From Pseudomonas taiwanensis (GTDB lineage: Bacteria; Pseudomonadota; Gammaproteobacteria; Pseudomonadales; Pseudomonadaceae), in contig NZ_QJRF01000069.1 of NCBI RefSeq assembly GCF_013393345.1, forward strand, positions 310,001 through 374,000: 64,000 nt of DNA. Reading direction: 5' to 3'. The notes beneath the pieces were generated by a model. The model worked only from the letters and a program-made list of their open reading frames with translations. It had not been told where the DNA came from and ran no database searches. Within the stretch, counting starts at the first letter, position 1, and each line of letters opens with the position of its first letter. The translations under genes were made by a program, and so were the position numbers. This document shows positions 54,922 to 64,000 of this stretch, piece by piece.

Positions 54922-55875
54922 ATGGCAGAACTACAGTCTGAGCTGTCCCTGGACCTGCTGCGGGTGTTCGAATCCGCCGCCCGCCATCTCAGCTTCACCG
55001 CCGCCGCTGTCGAGCTGGGGACGACCCAGCCAGCGGTGAGCCAGCAGATCCAGCGCCTCGAGAAGCAACTGGCGACCCGGCTGTTCGATCGCGTTTATCG
55101 CGGCATCGAACTCACCGACGCCGGTCGCTTGCTGTTCCTCCACGTTCAGGAAGGTTTGCAGGCCATCAGCGCCGGGCTCGAAGCCATCGGCTCGCGGCCC
55201 CAGCACGAGGTGCTGCAGGTGGCCACCGACTTCGCCTTCGCCGCCTACTGGCTGATGCCGCGCTTGCACCGCTTCCACGAGGCGAACCCGGAAATCGACG
55301 TCAGCATCGTCACCAGTGACCGCACCATGAACATGCTTCGTTCCGAAGTGGACATCGCCATCGCCTTTGGCGACGGTCGCTTCAAACATGGGGAAGCGAT
55401 GCTGTTGTTCCGCGAGGAAGTCTTTCCCATCGCCAGTCCGCGTCTGCTGGCCGGGCGTGAGCAGCCGTTGCCGGTGGCGGCTCTCGCAGAGCTGCCGCTG
55501 TTGCACCTCAAGCCAGAAGTACGCACCCGCTGGTTCGACTGGAACGCGTTGTTCCGCGAGCTTGGCATCGCCCAGCCGCCGGGTTCGGGCATGTTGCGGT
55601 TCGACAACTACACCCTGCTGATCCAGGCCGCCATTGCCGGCCAGGGCGTGGCCATCGGCTGGCGCTACCTGGTGGACGATTTGCTCGCCCAGGGCCTGCT
55701 GGTGCCCGTGCTGGAGACCAGTGTCAGTTCGGATTTCGGCTATTACCTGGTGCAGCCGGAACGTAAGCGGCGAGCGCGGCTGATGAAGTGCTTCGTCGAC
55801 TGGTTGCAACAAGAGTTGGGCGACGAGGCCCGCCAGGCGCAACTTATCCGGCATCGGGAAGGCATCGCCATCTGA
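54922..55875 (+). CDS. LysR-family regulator of the choline-sulfate locus
   Basis: The 317-residue protein has the LysR HTH (LSLDLLRVFESAARHLSFTA, AAVELGTTQPAVSQQIQRLE, ATRLFDR) and an effector domain (DFAFAAYWLMPRLHRFHEAN). It is divergent from betC with 111 bases between, the usual layout of a LysR activator and target, and corresponds to PA0032. The inducer is probably choline-sulfate or choline (inference). Confidence 0.92.
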   Translation: MAELQSELSLDLLRVFESAARHLSFTAAAVELGTTQPAVSQQIQRLEKQLATRLFDRVYRGIELTDAGRLLFLHVQEGLQAISAGLEAIGSRPQHEVLQVATDFAFAAYWLMPRLHRFHEANPEIDVSIVTSDRTMNMLRSEVDIAIAFGDGRFKHGEAMLLFREEVFPIASPRLLAGREQPLPVAALAELPLLHLKPEVRTRWFDWNALFRELGIAQPPGSGMLRFDNYTLLIQAAIAGQGVAIGWRYLVDDLLAQGLLVPVLETSVSSDFGYYLVQPERKRRARLMKCFVDWLQQELGDEARQAQLIRHREGIAI

Positions 55876-56024
55876 GACCCGGCTAGAGGGCCGGCGCAGG
55901 CCCTACTATCGGTTGGTTCTGCGCAGATATGAGACTTTCGTGCCGAAATCTCACCTCGCTGTCATGCAGCGGGAAAGAACCTCGGCTATCAGTTCTGGCT
56001 TCATTCACTTCATGAGCGTTGCCG

Positions 56025-57011
56025 ATGAAAGTCTTCACCTGCCTGGCTGCCGGTCTTGGCCTATGCGCCCTTGCCGGCCAGGCAAGCGCCTGGTCGCAAC
56101 CGACCCACAAGAACATCGTCAAGGATGCCCTGGCCTACATGAATTCCCCCTATGCAACGGCGGAAATGCGTGAGGCCTACCAGTTCTACGTGAGCGCCGC
56201 CGGCAGTGAAGCCAAGGCTGGGGAAGTCCTCGGCCAGGCCGCCTACGACGTGGATGACTTCAAGGACACCCGCCTGGGCGGCTGGTGGGTCGGCTACGAG
56301 TACGCGCCGCTGTGGAACGCCGCCGCCGGCCTGGTGAACTACACCTCCTACTGGCACTTCCTCAACCTCACCCGCGACGGCGACGCCCATGGCAACGCCC
56401 ATGGTGGCTACGACTATCGCTATCACAAGGTGGACGGCGGCATTGCCGACGTGGACTGGTACGCCATGGTCTATCTCTACAACCGCGAGTTGAAGCGTGG
56501 TGACTTCGACACCACCGAAGCCCACTATCGCCGGGGCACCCGCTCCAACTGGCAGGAGCACTACGGCGACTTCCAGACCGCCGCCTTCCAGCCCATCGAT
56601 AACCTCGCCGGCTACTGGTTCGACCAGTTCCGCGCCGCGCCCTCGCTGCAGACCATCGGCTACGCGCTGCACGCCACCGGCGATGTGGCACAGCCGCACC
56701 ACGTGTGGGTGACCTCGGCCAACGGCCACTCCGGCTGGGAGGGTTGGGTCGACGACCATTACGCCAGCGAGCAACTCAATGACCAGGCCGCAGTGGCCAA
56801 CCTCATCGGCCGCTACGACGCCAACCGCAGCATCCGCGAACTGCTGACCCAGACCGGGCAGGTCGCCTATGCCCACCCCGAGCCGCTGTATGACACCAGC
56901 TACGCCACGCGCCTGCGAGTGGCGAGGGAGTTGATCCCGGAGTCCATCGCGCTGACCGTCACCGTGCTGACCAAGGGGGCCGACAGCTTCAATGCGCCCG
57001 AAGGCATCTGA
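56025..57011 (+). CDS. plcB: Zinc-dependent phospholipase C
   Basis: The 328-residue protein equals PlcB of P. aeruginosa in length and type. A signal peptide (MKVFTCLAAGLGLCALAGQA, SA) is followed by mature Trp-1 (WSQPTHKNIVKDAL), whose main chain binds zinc in this family. Further zinc ligands lie in YTSYWHFLNLTRDGDAHGNA and YALHATGDVAQPHHVWVTS. PlcB prefers phosphatidylethanolamine. In PAO1 it follows aroE; here it follows the betC regulator. Confidence 0.88.
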   Translation: MKVFTCLAAGLGLCALAGQASAWSQPTHKNIVKDALAYMNSPYATAEMREAYQFYVSAAGSEAKAGEVLGQAAYDVDDFKDTRLGGWWVGYEYAPLWNAAAGLVNYTSYWHFLNLTRDGDAHGNAHGGYDYRYHKVDGGIADVDWYAMVYLYNRELKRGDFDTTEAHYRRGTRSNWQEHYGDFQTAAFQPIDNLAGYWFDQFRAAPSLQTIGYALHATGDVAQPHHVWVTSANGHSGWEGWVDDHYASEQLNDQAAVANLIGRYDANRSIRELLTQTGQVAYAHPEPLYDTSYATRLRVARELIPESIALTVTVLTKGADSFNAPEGI

Positions 57012-57012
57012 C

Positions 57013-58260
57013 GTGCTCAGGATGATCGCCGGCTTGGCGCTGGGGCTGTACCTGGGGGGCGCGCAGGCCATGCCGGCCGCGCCGGACTTGCGGGTCGATG
57101 GCGAGCTGCTGCCGGGCAAGAGCATCGCCCTGCTGGAACAGGTGCTCAGCCGGGTGAAGTTCAACACCGACCCGCAACAACTGCGTCGCGGGCTGCTGGA
57201 GAACCACCTGCTGGCCCGCGAGGTGGCGAGCGAGTTGAACGCCCAGAGCCGCGCCGACCTGGACGCCAGCGTCGAGATGGAAGCCGGCAACCTGCTTGAG
57301 CAGTACTACGGACGTGCCGGCCAGCAGGACCTGCGGCCCTTCCTGCGCCAGCCGCAACCGCTCAGTGCCCAGCGCCTGCGCGACGTGCTGGCTCCCGCTT
57401 CCCGCGGATTGGTGGAGAACAGCCTGCAGCTCAGCCCCGAGCAACAGCGCGAAGCGGCGCAGGTGGAGCTGATCCGCTGGCAGTTTCCCGGCCAGCCCGA
57501 GCAGCGCCTGGACCTGTTGTCCCTCTACCAGGGCGACAACATCCAGGGTCAGGTGGAACTGCAACAGGGCAACCTGGAATACCTGGCGCGCCAGGTGCAG
57601 ACCCGTGTGCAGCGTGACTACCTGTGGTTCCGCCTGGCCCAGGACGGCTTCACCCCGGCGGAACGACAGGGTCTGAAAACCCTGGTGCGGGATCGCCTGG
57701 TGCGCCAGCGCTATCTGCACCAGATCGGCCTGTACAGCGACTTCCACCATGAGTCGGAAGCCCTGCGCGAACTGGCAGCCAAGGTCACCGACGCCGAGGC
57801 GCAGGCCTACTACCAGCGCAACCAGACGCGCTACCTCAATGTTGCGGGCGTACAGGCGGCGCATATCCGCCTGCCCGACCAGGCCAGCGCAGATCGCGTC
57901 TATGCCGAACTGCAAAAGGGGCTGGCGTTCGATGAGGCAGTGCGGCGCTATTCCCTGGCGCAGGATAAGGATCGGACACCACCGGGCGATCTCGGTCTGA
58001 TCCGTCCAGAGGACGGCGAGCTCGACCTGCTGCGCAAGACGGCGCTGATCCAGAAGGCCGACACCCTGTCGCAGCCCATGCGCATCGACGGCGTCTTCGA
58101 AATCGTTCGGGTACGCAGCCGTGAAGACCGGCAACTGCCCCTCAGCGACCGCAGCGTGCGTTATGAGGTGAACCAGGCAGTGGCGCGGGAGAAGCTGGCT
58201 GCCGAGTTCGAAGAGCGCCTGAGCCGCCTGCTCGCCAGTGCACAGGTGGAAGGGCTGTGA
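57013..58260 (+). CDS. Parvulin-type peptidyl-prolyl isomerase, exported
   Basis: The 415-residue protein starts with a signal-like segment (VLRMIAGLALGLYLGGAQAM) and ends with a parvulin-like domain (about residues 260-385: VAGVQAAHIRLPDQASADRV, GLAFDEAVRRYSLAQDKDRT, GDLGLIRPED). GTG 57013 lies just after the plcB stop; ATG 56992 and 57022 are alternatives. The tight link to plcB suggests help in folding the secreted lipase (inference). Counterpart of PA0027. Confidence 0.82.
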   Translation: MLRMIAGLALGLYLGGAQAMPAAPDLRVDGELLPGKSIALLEQVLSRVKFNTDPQQLRRGLLENHLLAREVASELNAQSRADLDASVEMEAGNLLEQYYGRAGQQDLRPFLRQPQPLSAQRLRDVLAPASRGLVENSLQLSPEQQREAAQVELIRWQFPGQPEQRLDLLSLYQGDNIQGQVELQQGNLEYLARQVQTRVQRDYLWFRLAQDGFTPAERQGLKTLVRDRLVRQRYLHQIGLYSDFHHESEALRELAAKVTDAEAQAYYQRNQTRYLNVAGVQAAHIRLPDQASADRVYAELQKGLAFDEAVRRYSLAQDKDRTPPGDLGLIRPEDGELDLLRKTALIQKADTLSQPMRIDGVFEIVRVRSREDRQLPLSDRSVRYEVNQAVAREKLAAEFEERLSRLLASAQVEGL

Positions 58261-58865
58261 AGGCCTGGCTCGGCGTAGCCCTGGCCTGCAGCACGGGCGT
58301 TGCGGCGTTGGCCTGTGCGACCGTGTTGCTGACACCGGTGCCGGAGCCGGTATCCGCGCCCAGGCCCATGCCGCCGCCGACCTTCGCCCCCGCGCCTTCG
58401 TTGCCGGTGGCGGCTCCTGCGTCTGCTCTGCCTGCAGAAGGTCGAGGCAGGCCCCCGGCTGTCGCTGCGCCGGAACGTGAAACATCGCGGCTGGACCAGG
58501 CCGAGGCTACCGAGCTCATGCAGTTGATGGCTGAGAAGGGCGACCCGCGCAGCCCGACCCTGGGTGGCCTGAAACCGCGCCAGGGTGCCACCGCCACCGA
58601 AATGGCCGACCCGCGCCAGTACGCGGCCCTGGAGGAACGCCAGACCCGCGAGCTGCTCCAGGCCTATGCTGGCGGCGTGCAGCAGATTCCGGAGATTCGT
58701 GCGCGCATCAAGGCGGCGGAACAGAGTGGCGAACGCAGCGTCAGTGAACTGGACGAAGCCCGCGCCGCCCTGGAGCAGCTGGAAGCCATGAAGGGCCGGC
58801 TCGAAAGCGAGGCGCCGCAGTTGCTCCCCGACGCTGGCGCCCAGGCCCCGGCCAAGGACGGATAG
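58257..58865 (+). CDS. Unknown exported proline/alanine-rich protein
   Basis: The 202-residue protein starts at a GTG overlapping the parvulin gene (GTGA). It has a hydrophobic N-terminal segment (WLGVALACSTGVAALACATV) that could be a lipoprotein or anchor signal, a long P/A-rich linker (residues 27-70), and a helical C-terminal part with EERQTRELLQAYAGGVQQIP and SVSELDEARAALEQLEAMK. Third gene of the plcB unit, like PA0028. Function unknown. Confidence 0.8.
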   Translation: MKAWLGVALACSTGVAALACATVLLTPVPEPVSAPRPMPPPTFAPAPSLPVAAPASALPAEGRGRPPAVAAPERETSRLDQAEATELMQLMAEKGDPRSPTLGGLKPRQGATATEMADPRQYAALEERQTRELLQAYAGGVQQIPEIRARIKAAEQSGERSVSELDEARAALEQLEAMKGRLESEAPQLLPDAGAQAPAKDG

Positions 58866-58937
58866 CGGCGGAAACCTCGCGGCCAGGCCGGCGCTTGCAG
58901 GTACCATGGAGGCCTTCGGCATTCCGGGAGGCGCGAC

Positions 58938-59306
58938 ATGCAGGACTTCTCCACACCCCGCATCAAGGGCTTTCACGCCCACGTTTACTTCGACTCCACG
59001 ACCCTCGAGCAGGCCCGCACGCTCTGCGAGGAAGCCGCGAGGCGCTTTCCGCTGAAGATGGGGCGCGTGCACGAAAAGCTCGTCGGCCCGCATCCGGACT
59101 GGAGCTGCCAACTGGCGTTCAAGCCCGAATTGTTCGGCGAAGTGATTCCTTGGCTGGCGCTGCATCGCAATGGACTCACCGTGCTCATCCACCCCATCAC
59201 CGGCAGTGACCTCCGCGACCACCGCGACTACCCCCTGTGGATGGGCGCCGTGCGGCCGCTGGATCTTTCCTGCCTCGAAGATGGCGAAATCGAATACGAC
59301 TTGTGA
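58938..59306 (+). CDS. DOPA 4,5-dioxygenase family protein
   Basis: The 122-residue protein has IKGFHAHVYFDSTTLEQART at the start (family H-x-H motif), a central PHPDWSCQLAF and the later GLTVLIHPITGSDLRDHRDY with three further histidines. Members cleave catecholic rings; the bacterial substrate is mostly unknown. ATG 58938 follows GGGAGG. Confidence 0.88.
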   Translation: MQDFSTPRIKGFHAHVYFDSTTLEQARTLCEEAARRFPLKMGRVHEKLVGPHPDWSCQLAFKPELFGEVIPWLALHRNGLTVLIHPITGSDLRDHRDYPLWMGAVRPLDLSCLEDGEIEYDL

Positions 59307-59368
59307 GTCCGGCGAGCCTTTGGCCCGCTTGGGGAATGAATTGGCTGTGTCTGAATCAAGCATCGCCC

Positions 59369-59425
59369 GTAGGAGCTGGCTTGCCAGCGAATGCCCCTTT
59401 TCGCTAGCAAGCTAGCTCCTACAAG
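59369..59425. repeat. REP-type inverted repeat
   Basis: GTAGGAGCTGGCTTGCCAGCGA and TCGCTAGCAAGCTAGCTCCTAC pair as an imperfect palindrome of the Pseudomonas REP type. Confidence 0.8.
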
Positions 59426-59463
59426 GCCCCTGGATCTCTGGCAACAGCTAACGCCGCACAAAA

Positions 59464-59500
59464 GAAAGCCGCTGCTCCCCTGAGGGACAGCGGCTTTCTT
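59464..59500 (-). terminator. Terminator of trpBA
   Basis: GAAAGCCGCTG/CAGCGGCTTTC stem (11 bp) followed on the minus strand by TTTTG, 17 bases after the trpA stop. Confidence 0.88.
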
Positions 59501-59516
59501 GTGCTGTTGGCGTGAA

Positions 59517-61638
<2,122 letters not shown>

Positions 61639-62529
61639 ATGAGCCGAGACCTCCCTCCCCTGAATGCCCTGCGCACCTTCGAAGCGGCCGCCCGCCTGCA
61701 GAGCATCAGCCGTGCGGCCGAGGAACTGCACGTTACCCACGGCGCGGTGAGCCGCCAGGTGCGGCTGCTTGAGGAGGAATTGGGCGTTGCACTGTTCAGC
61801 AAAGATGGTCGAGGCGTAAAACTCACGGATGCCGGGCAGCGCCTGCGGGATGCGACAGGCGAAGCCTTCGAACGCCTGCGCAGCGTCTGTGTCGATGTCG
61901 CCCGCCGCGCCGAGGACGCGCCCTTCGTTCTCGGCTGCCCGGGCAGCCTGCTGGCGCGCTGGTTCATTCCCAGGCTGGATCGGCTCAACCGCGAGCTCCC
62001 CGAACTGCGCCTGCAGCTCTCGGCCAGCGAAGGCGAACTGGACCCGCGCCGCCCCGGCGTCGACGCCACCCTGTGCTTCGCCGAGCCCCCCTGGCCGGCG
62101 GACATGCGGGTGTTCGAACTGGCGGCGGAATCCATCGGCCCGGTGCTGAGCCCGCGCTATGCCGGTCACGAGGTACTTGCCGAGGCCACACCGGCTGCGC
62201 TGCTCAACGAAGCCCTGTTGCACACGGTCTCGCGGCCCCAGGCCTGGCCACAATGGGCGGCGGCCCAGGGGCTGGACGCGGGTCGCCTGCGTCATGGCCA
62301 GGGCTTCGAGCACCTCTACTACCTGCTGGAAGCGGCAGTGGCCGGCCTCGGTGTGGCCATCGCCCCGCAGCAGCTGGTCGCCGACGAACTCGCTTCAGGC
62401 CGGCTGGTGGCACCCTGGGGCTTCGTCGAAACCCCGGCGCGCCTGGCGCTCTGGGTGCCGGCACGTCAGCTGGATCGCCGTGCCGAGCGACTGGCCCTGT
62501 GGTTGCGTGAGGAGTTGGCGGGCCGATAG
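61639..62529 (+). CDS. trpI: LysR-family activator of trpBA
   Basis: The 296-residue protein has the LysR HTH ([50 protein letters not shown]) of the GcvA/TrpI subtype and an effector domain. Its divergent position beside trpBA is that of TrpI, the activator that responds to indole-glycerol phosphate. Confidence 0.95.
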   Translation: MSRDLPPLNALRTFEAAARLQSISRAAEELHVTHGAVSRQVRLLEEELGVALFSKDGRGVKLTDAGQRLRDATGEAFERLRSVCVDVARRAEDAPFVLGCPGSLLARWFIPRLDRLNRELPELRLQLSASEGELDPRRPGVDATLCFAEPPWPADMRVFELAAESIGPVLSPRYAGHEVLAEATPAALLNEALLHTVSRPQAWPQWAAAQGLDAGRLRHGQGFEHLYYLLEAAVAGLGVAIAPQQLVADELASGRLVAPWGFVETPARLALWVPARQLDRRAERLALWLREELAGR

Positions 62530-62588
62530 CGGCAATCTTGGCTAGCCTTGCTGGGGAACCCACTCGTGCCCGGCACAGGAGATACACC

Positions 62589-62804
62589 ATGTCTGATCAC
62601 CGTACCTACAAGAAGATCGAGATAGTCGGCTCCTCACGCACCAGCATCGACGACGCGATCACCAATGCCGTCGGCGAAGCGTCGAGGACGATCCGCAACA
62701 TGGACTGGTTCGAAGTCGTGGACACCCGTGGGCATATCGAGAACGGCAAGGTGGCGCACTTCCAGGTGACCCTGAAGATCGGTTTCCGCATCACCGACAG
62801 CTGA
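62589..62804 (+). CDS. Dodecin, flavin-binding
   Basis: Dodecins are small 12-mer flavin-storage proteins. The 71-residue protein shows YKKIEIVGSSRTSIDDAITN, AVGEASRTIRNMDWFEVVDT with the flavin-contacting Trp, and GHIENGKVAHFQVTLKIGFR. Counterpart of PA0038. Confidence 0.95.
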   Translation: MSDHRTYKKIEIVGSSRTSIDDAITNAVGEASRTIRNMDWFEVVDTRGHIENGKVAHFQVTLKIGFRITDS

Positions 62805-62960
62805 GTCCCGCACCGCTCCCGAGGCGGGGACAGCGAGGTGATGCACATCTTCCGGCAGGCGATTTCGGTTAGCCTCTGGCCGTCCGCTCCTGGCCTTTGG
62901 AACCCGGCAGGAGCGCATGGCTCGTGCGAGCCAACCATTCATTACGAGGGAGCGTTATCC

Positions 62961-63185
62961 ATGAAGAAACTGTTGTTGGGCCTGGGCCTGTTCACCCTGG
63001 CCGGCTCGGCCTTTGCCGCCGTGAAACCCTGCGAGGAGCTCAAGGCCGAAATCGACGCTAAGTTGAAGGCCAAGGGCGTTGCCTCCTACAGCCTGGAGAT
63101 CGTCGACAAGGGCACCGCTGCAGGCAAGCAGGTGGTGGGCACCTGCGACGGCGGCAGCAAGGAGATCGTCTACCAGCGCAATTGA
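62961..63185 (+). CDS. Small secreted DUF1161 protein
   Basis: The 74-residue protein has a signal peptide (MKKLLLGLGLFTLAGSAFA) and a mature part with two cysteines (VKPCEELKAEIDAKLKAKGV, VVGTCDGGSKEIVYQRN), probably a disulfide. It matches DUF1161, a periplasmic family of unknown role; counterpart of PA0039. Confidence 0.9.
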   Translation: MKKLLLGLGLFTLAGSAFAAVKPCEELKAEIDAKLKAKGVASYSLEIVDKGTAAGKQVVGTCDGGSKEIVYQRN

Positions 63186-63354
63186 TCGCCCCGCATTGCC
63201 CGGGCCGGCGAGCCCTGCCGGCCCAATCCTTACCTTCTGGTGCCCTGGTTACCGAAAAGTGCCTTCTAGCGGCCTTGGACGCCAATCCCTAGAGTAAGAC
63301 CTACTGATTCACTCGGATAAGGCCTCGCGCCTGTCCCCTGCCAAGGTCTTGCCC

Positions 63355-64000
63355 ATGTCTGCCCTTACCAACCTGCCCCTCTCCGTTCTCGATCTGGCGC
63401 CTGTCCGTGATCACGGCGGCGCTACCCAAGCCTTGCACAACTCACTGGAGCTGGCGCGCCACGTCGAGCGCCTGGGTTTCTCGCGTTTCTGGGTGGCCGA
63501 GCACCACAACATGGACGGCATCGCCAGTTCGGCCACCGCCGTGCTGCTCGCCTATCTCGCGGGTGGCACGTCGCACATTCGCCTGGGTTCCGGCGGCATC
63601 ATGCTGCCCAACCACGCGCCGCTGGTGGTGGCAGAGCAGTTCGGCACCCTCGCAAGTCTCTATCCGGGCCGCATCGAACTGGGCCTCGGGCGTGCGCCGG
63701 GGGCTGACCATATGACCGCCCGCGCCCTGCGCCGCGACCGTCTCGGCGACGCCGATGACTTCCCGCGGGACGTCGAGGAACTGGAGGCTCTCCTCGGCCC
63801 GCGTCAGCCGGACCAGAAGGTGATCGCCATGCCGGGGGTGGATACCAATGTGCCCATCTGGCTGCTCGGTTCCAGCCTGTTCAGCGCCCAGCTCGCGGGC
63901 CAGAAAGGCCTGCCCTATGCCTTCGCCTCGCATTTCGCGCCGCGCTACATGCATGAGGCGATTCGCGTCTATCGCAACCACTTCCGCCCTTCGGCGGTGC
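63355..64000 (+). CDS. Luciferase-like flavin-dependent monooxygenase, cut by the window end
   Basis: The 215 visible residues start [20 protein letters not shown] and follow the LLM alkanal-monooxygenase-like pattern: [76 protein letters not shown] and [16 protein letters not shown]. This is the group of MsnO8/YhbW-type oxidoreductases. The C terminus lies beyond the window. Confidence 0.9.
   Translation, partial: MSALTNLPLSVLDLAPVRDHGGATQALHNSLELARHVERLGFSRFWVAEHHNMDGIASSATAVLLAYLAGGTSHIRLGSGGIMLPNHAPLVVAEQFGTLASLYPGRIELGLGRAPGADHMTARALRRDRLGDADDFPRDVEELEALLGPRQPDQKVIAMPGVDTNVPIWLLGSSLFSAQLAGQKGLPYAFASHFAPRYMHEAIRVYRNHFRPSAV

Overview
The window reads as the chromosome of a Pseudomonas close to the P. 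aeruginosa group. From about 31.2 kb to the right edge the genes and their order follow the known origin-proximal P. aeruginosa series (lptA, gmhB, glyS, glyQ, tag, an LpxL-type acyltransferase, a PilZ protein, trkA, rsmB, fmt, def, a LysM protein, dprA, tsaC, qor, hemF, aroE, a SulP transporter, choX-like, betC, LysR, plcB, parvulin, trpA, trpB, trpI, dodecin). Small departures (an AraC/isochorismatase/SDR insertion, plcB moved downstream of the betC regulator, a stop codon in a TPR gene) say it is not P. aeruginosa itself. Intergenic REP-type inverted repeats are also typical of the genus.

The left 31 kb is accessory DNA with a different style: mostly unknown genes, toxin-antitoxin parts, defence genes and two transposition/recombination modules. 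If the usual gyrB-lptA neighbourhood holds, it lies in the interval just upstream of lptA; the left boundary is outside the window. Its layout is: (a) 2.9-10.3 kb, a Tn7-like transposition operon (TnsA nuclease, TnsB DDE transposase, small TnsC/TniB ATPase, long TnsD/TniQ target selector) that runs without a break into five small unknown genes; (b) 10.4-16.5 kb, an orphan ParS/MbcA-type antitoxin, a metallophosphoesterase, a Phd-like antitoxin fused to a zinc-ribbon domain, an overlapping Xre-ImmA/PIN pair, a GIY-YIG-like protein and the second copy of a 380-residue protein also seen at 0.6 kb; (c) 17.6-21.4 kb, an overlapping operon of a large serine recombinase and two ParB/RepB-like proteins, divergent from a small HTH protein; (d) 21.5-30.1 kb, a membrane protein overlapping a PD-(D/E)XK-like protein, an AbiEi antitoxin whose AbiEii toxin is broken, a TOTE-type primase-helicase, a repeat protein and an Nmad3 protein.

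The most striking content of the accessory part is RNA. Two sequences of about 345 nt (16.7 and 30.4 kb) have the features of the Crc/Hfq-sequestering CrcZ/CrcY RNAs: a sigma-54 promoter (GG-N10-GC) at the same distance from a GCACAAC start, repeated A-rich AAC motifs, shared internal blocks and the same terminator hairpin. A third, at 28.69-28.78 kb, is about 100 nt long with five GGA motifs, two of them displayed in the loops of perfect hairpins, a GacA-like upstream site and a terminator: an RsmX/Y-type RsmA/CsrA decoy. Thus the region carries decoys for two global post-transcriptional regulators of the host, next to defence and mobility genes.

The core part works as ordinary housekeeping: aminoacylation of tRNA-Gly, lipid A/phospholipid acylation, heptose synthesis, potassium uptake, translation initiation and maturation (fmt, def, rsmB, tsaC), haem and shikimate synthesis, choline-sulfate use, and tryptophan synthesis under TrpI.
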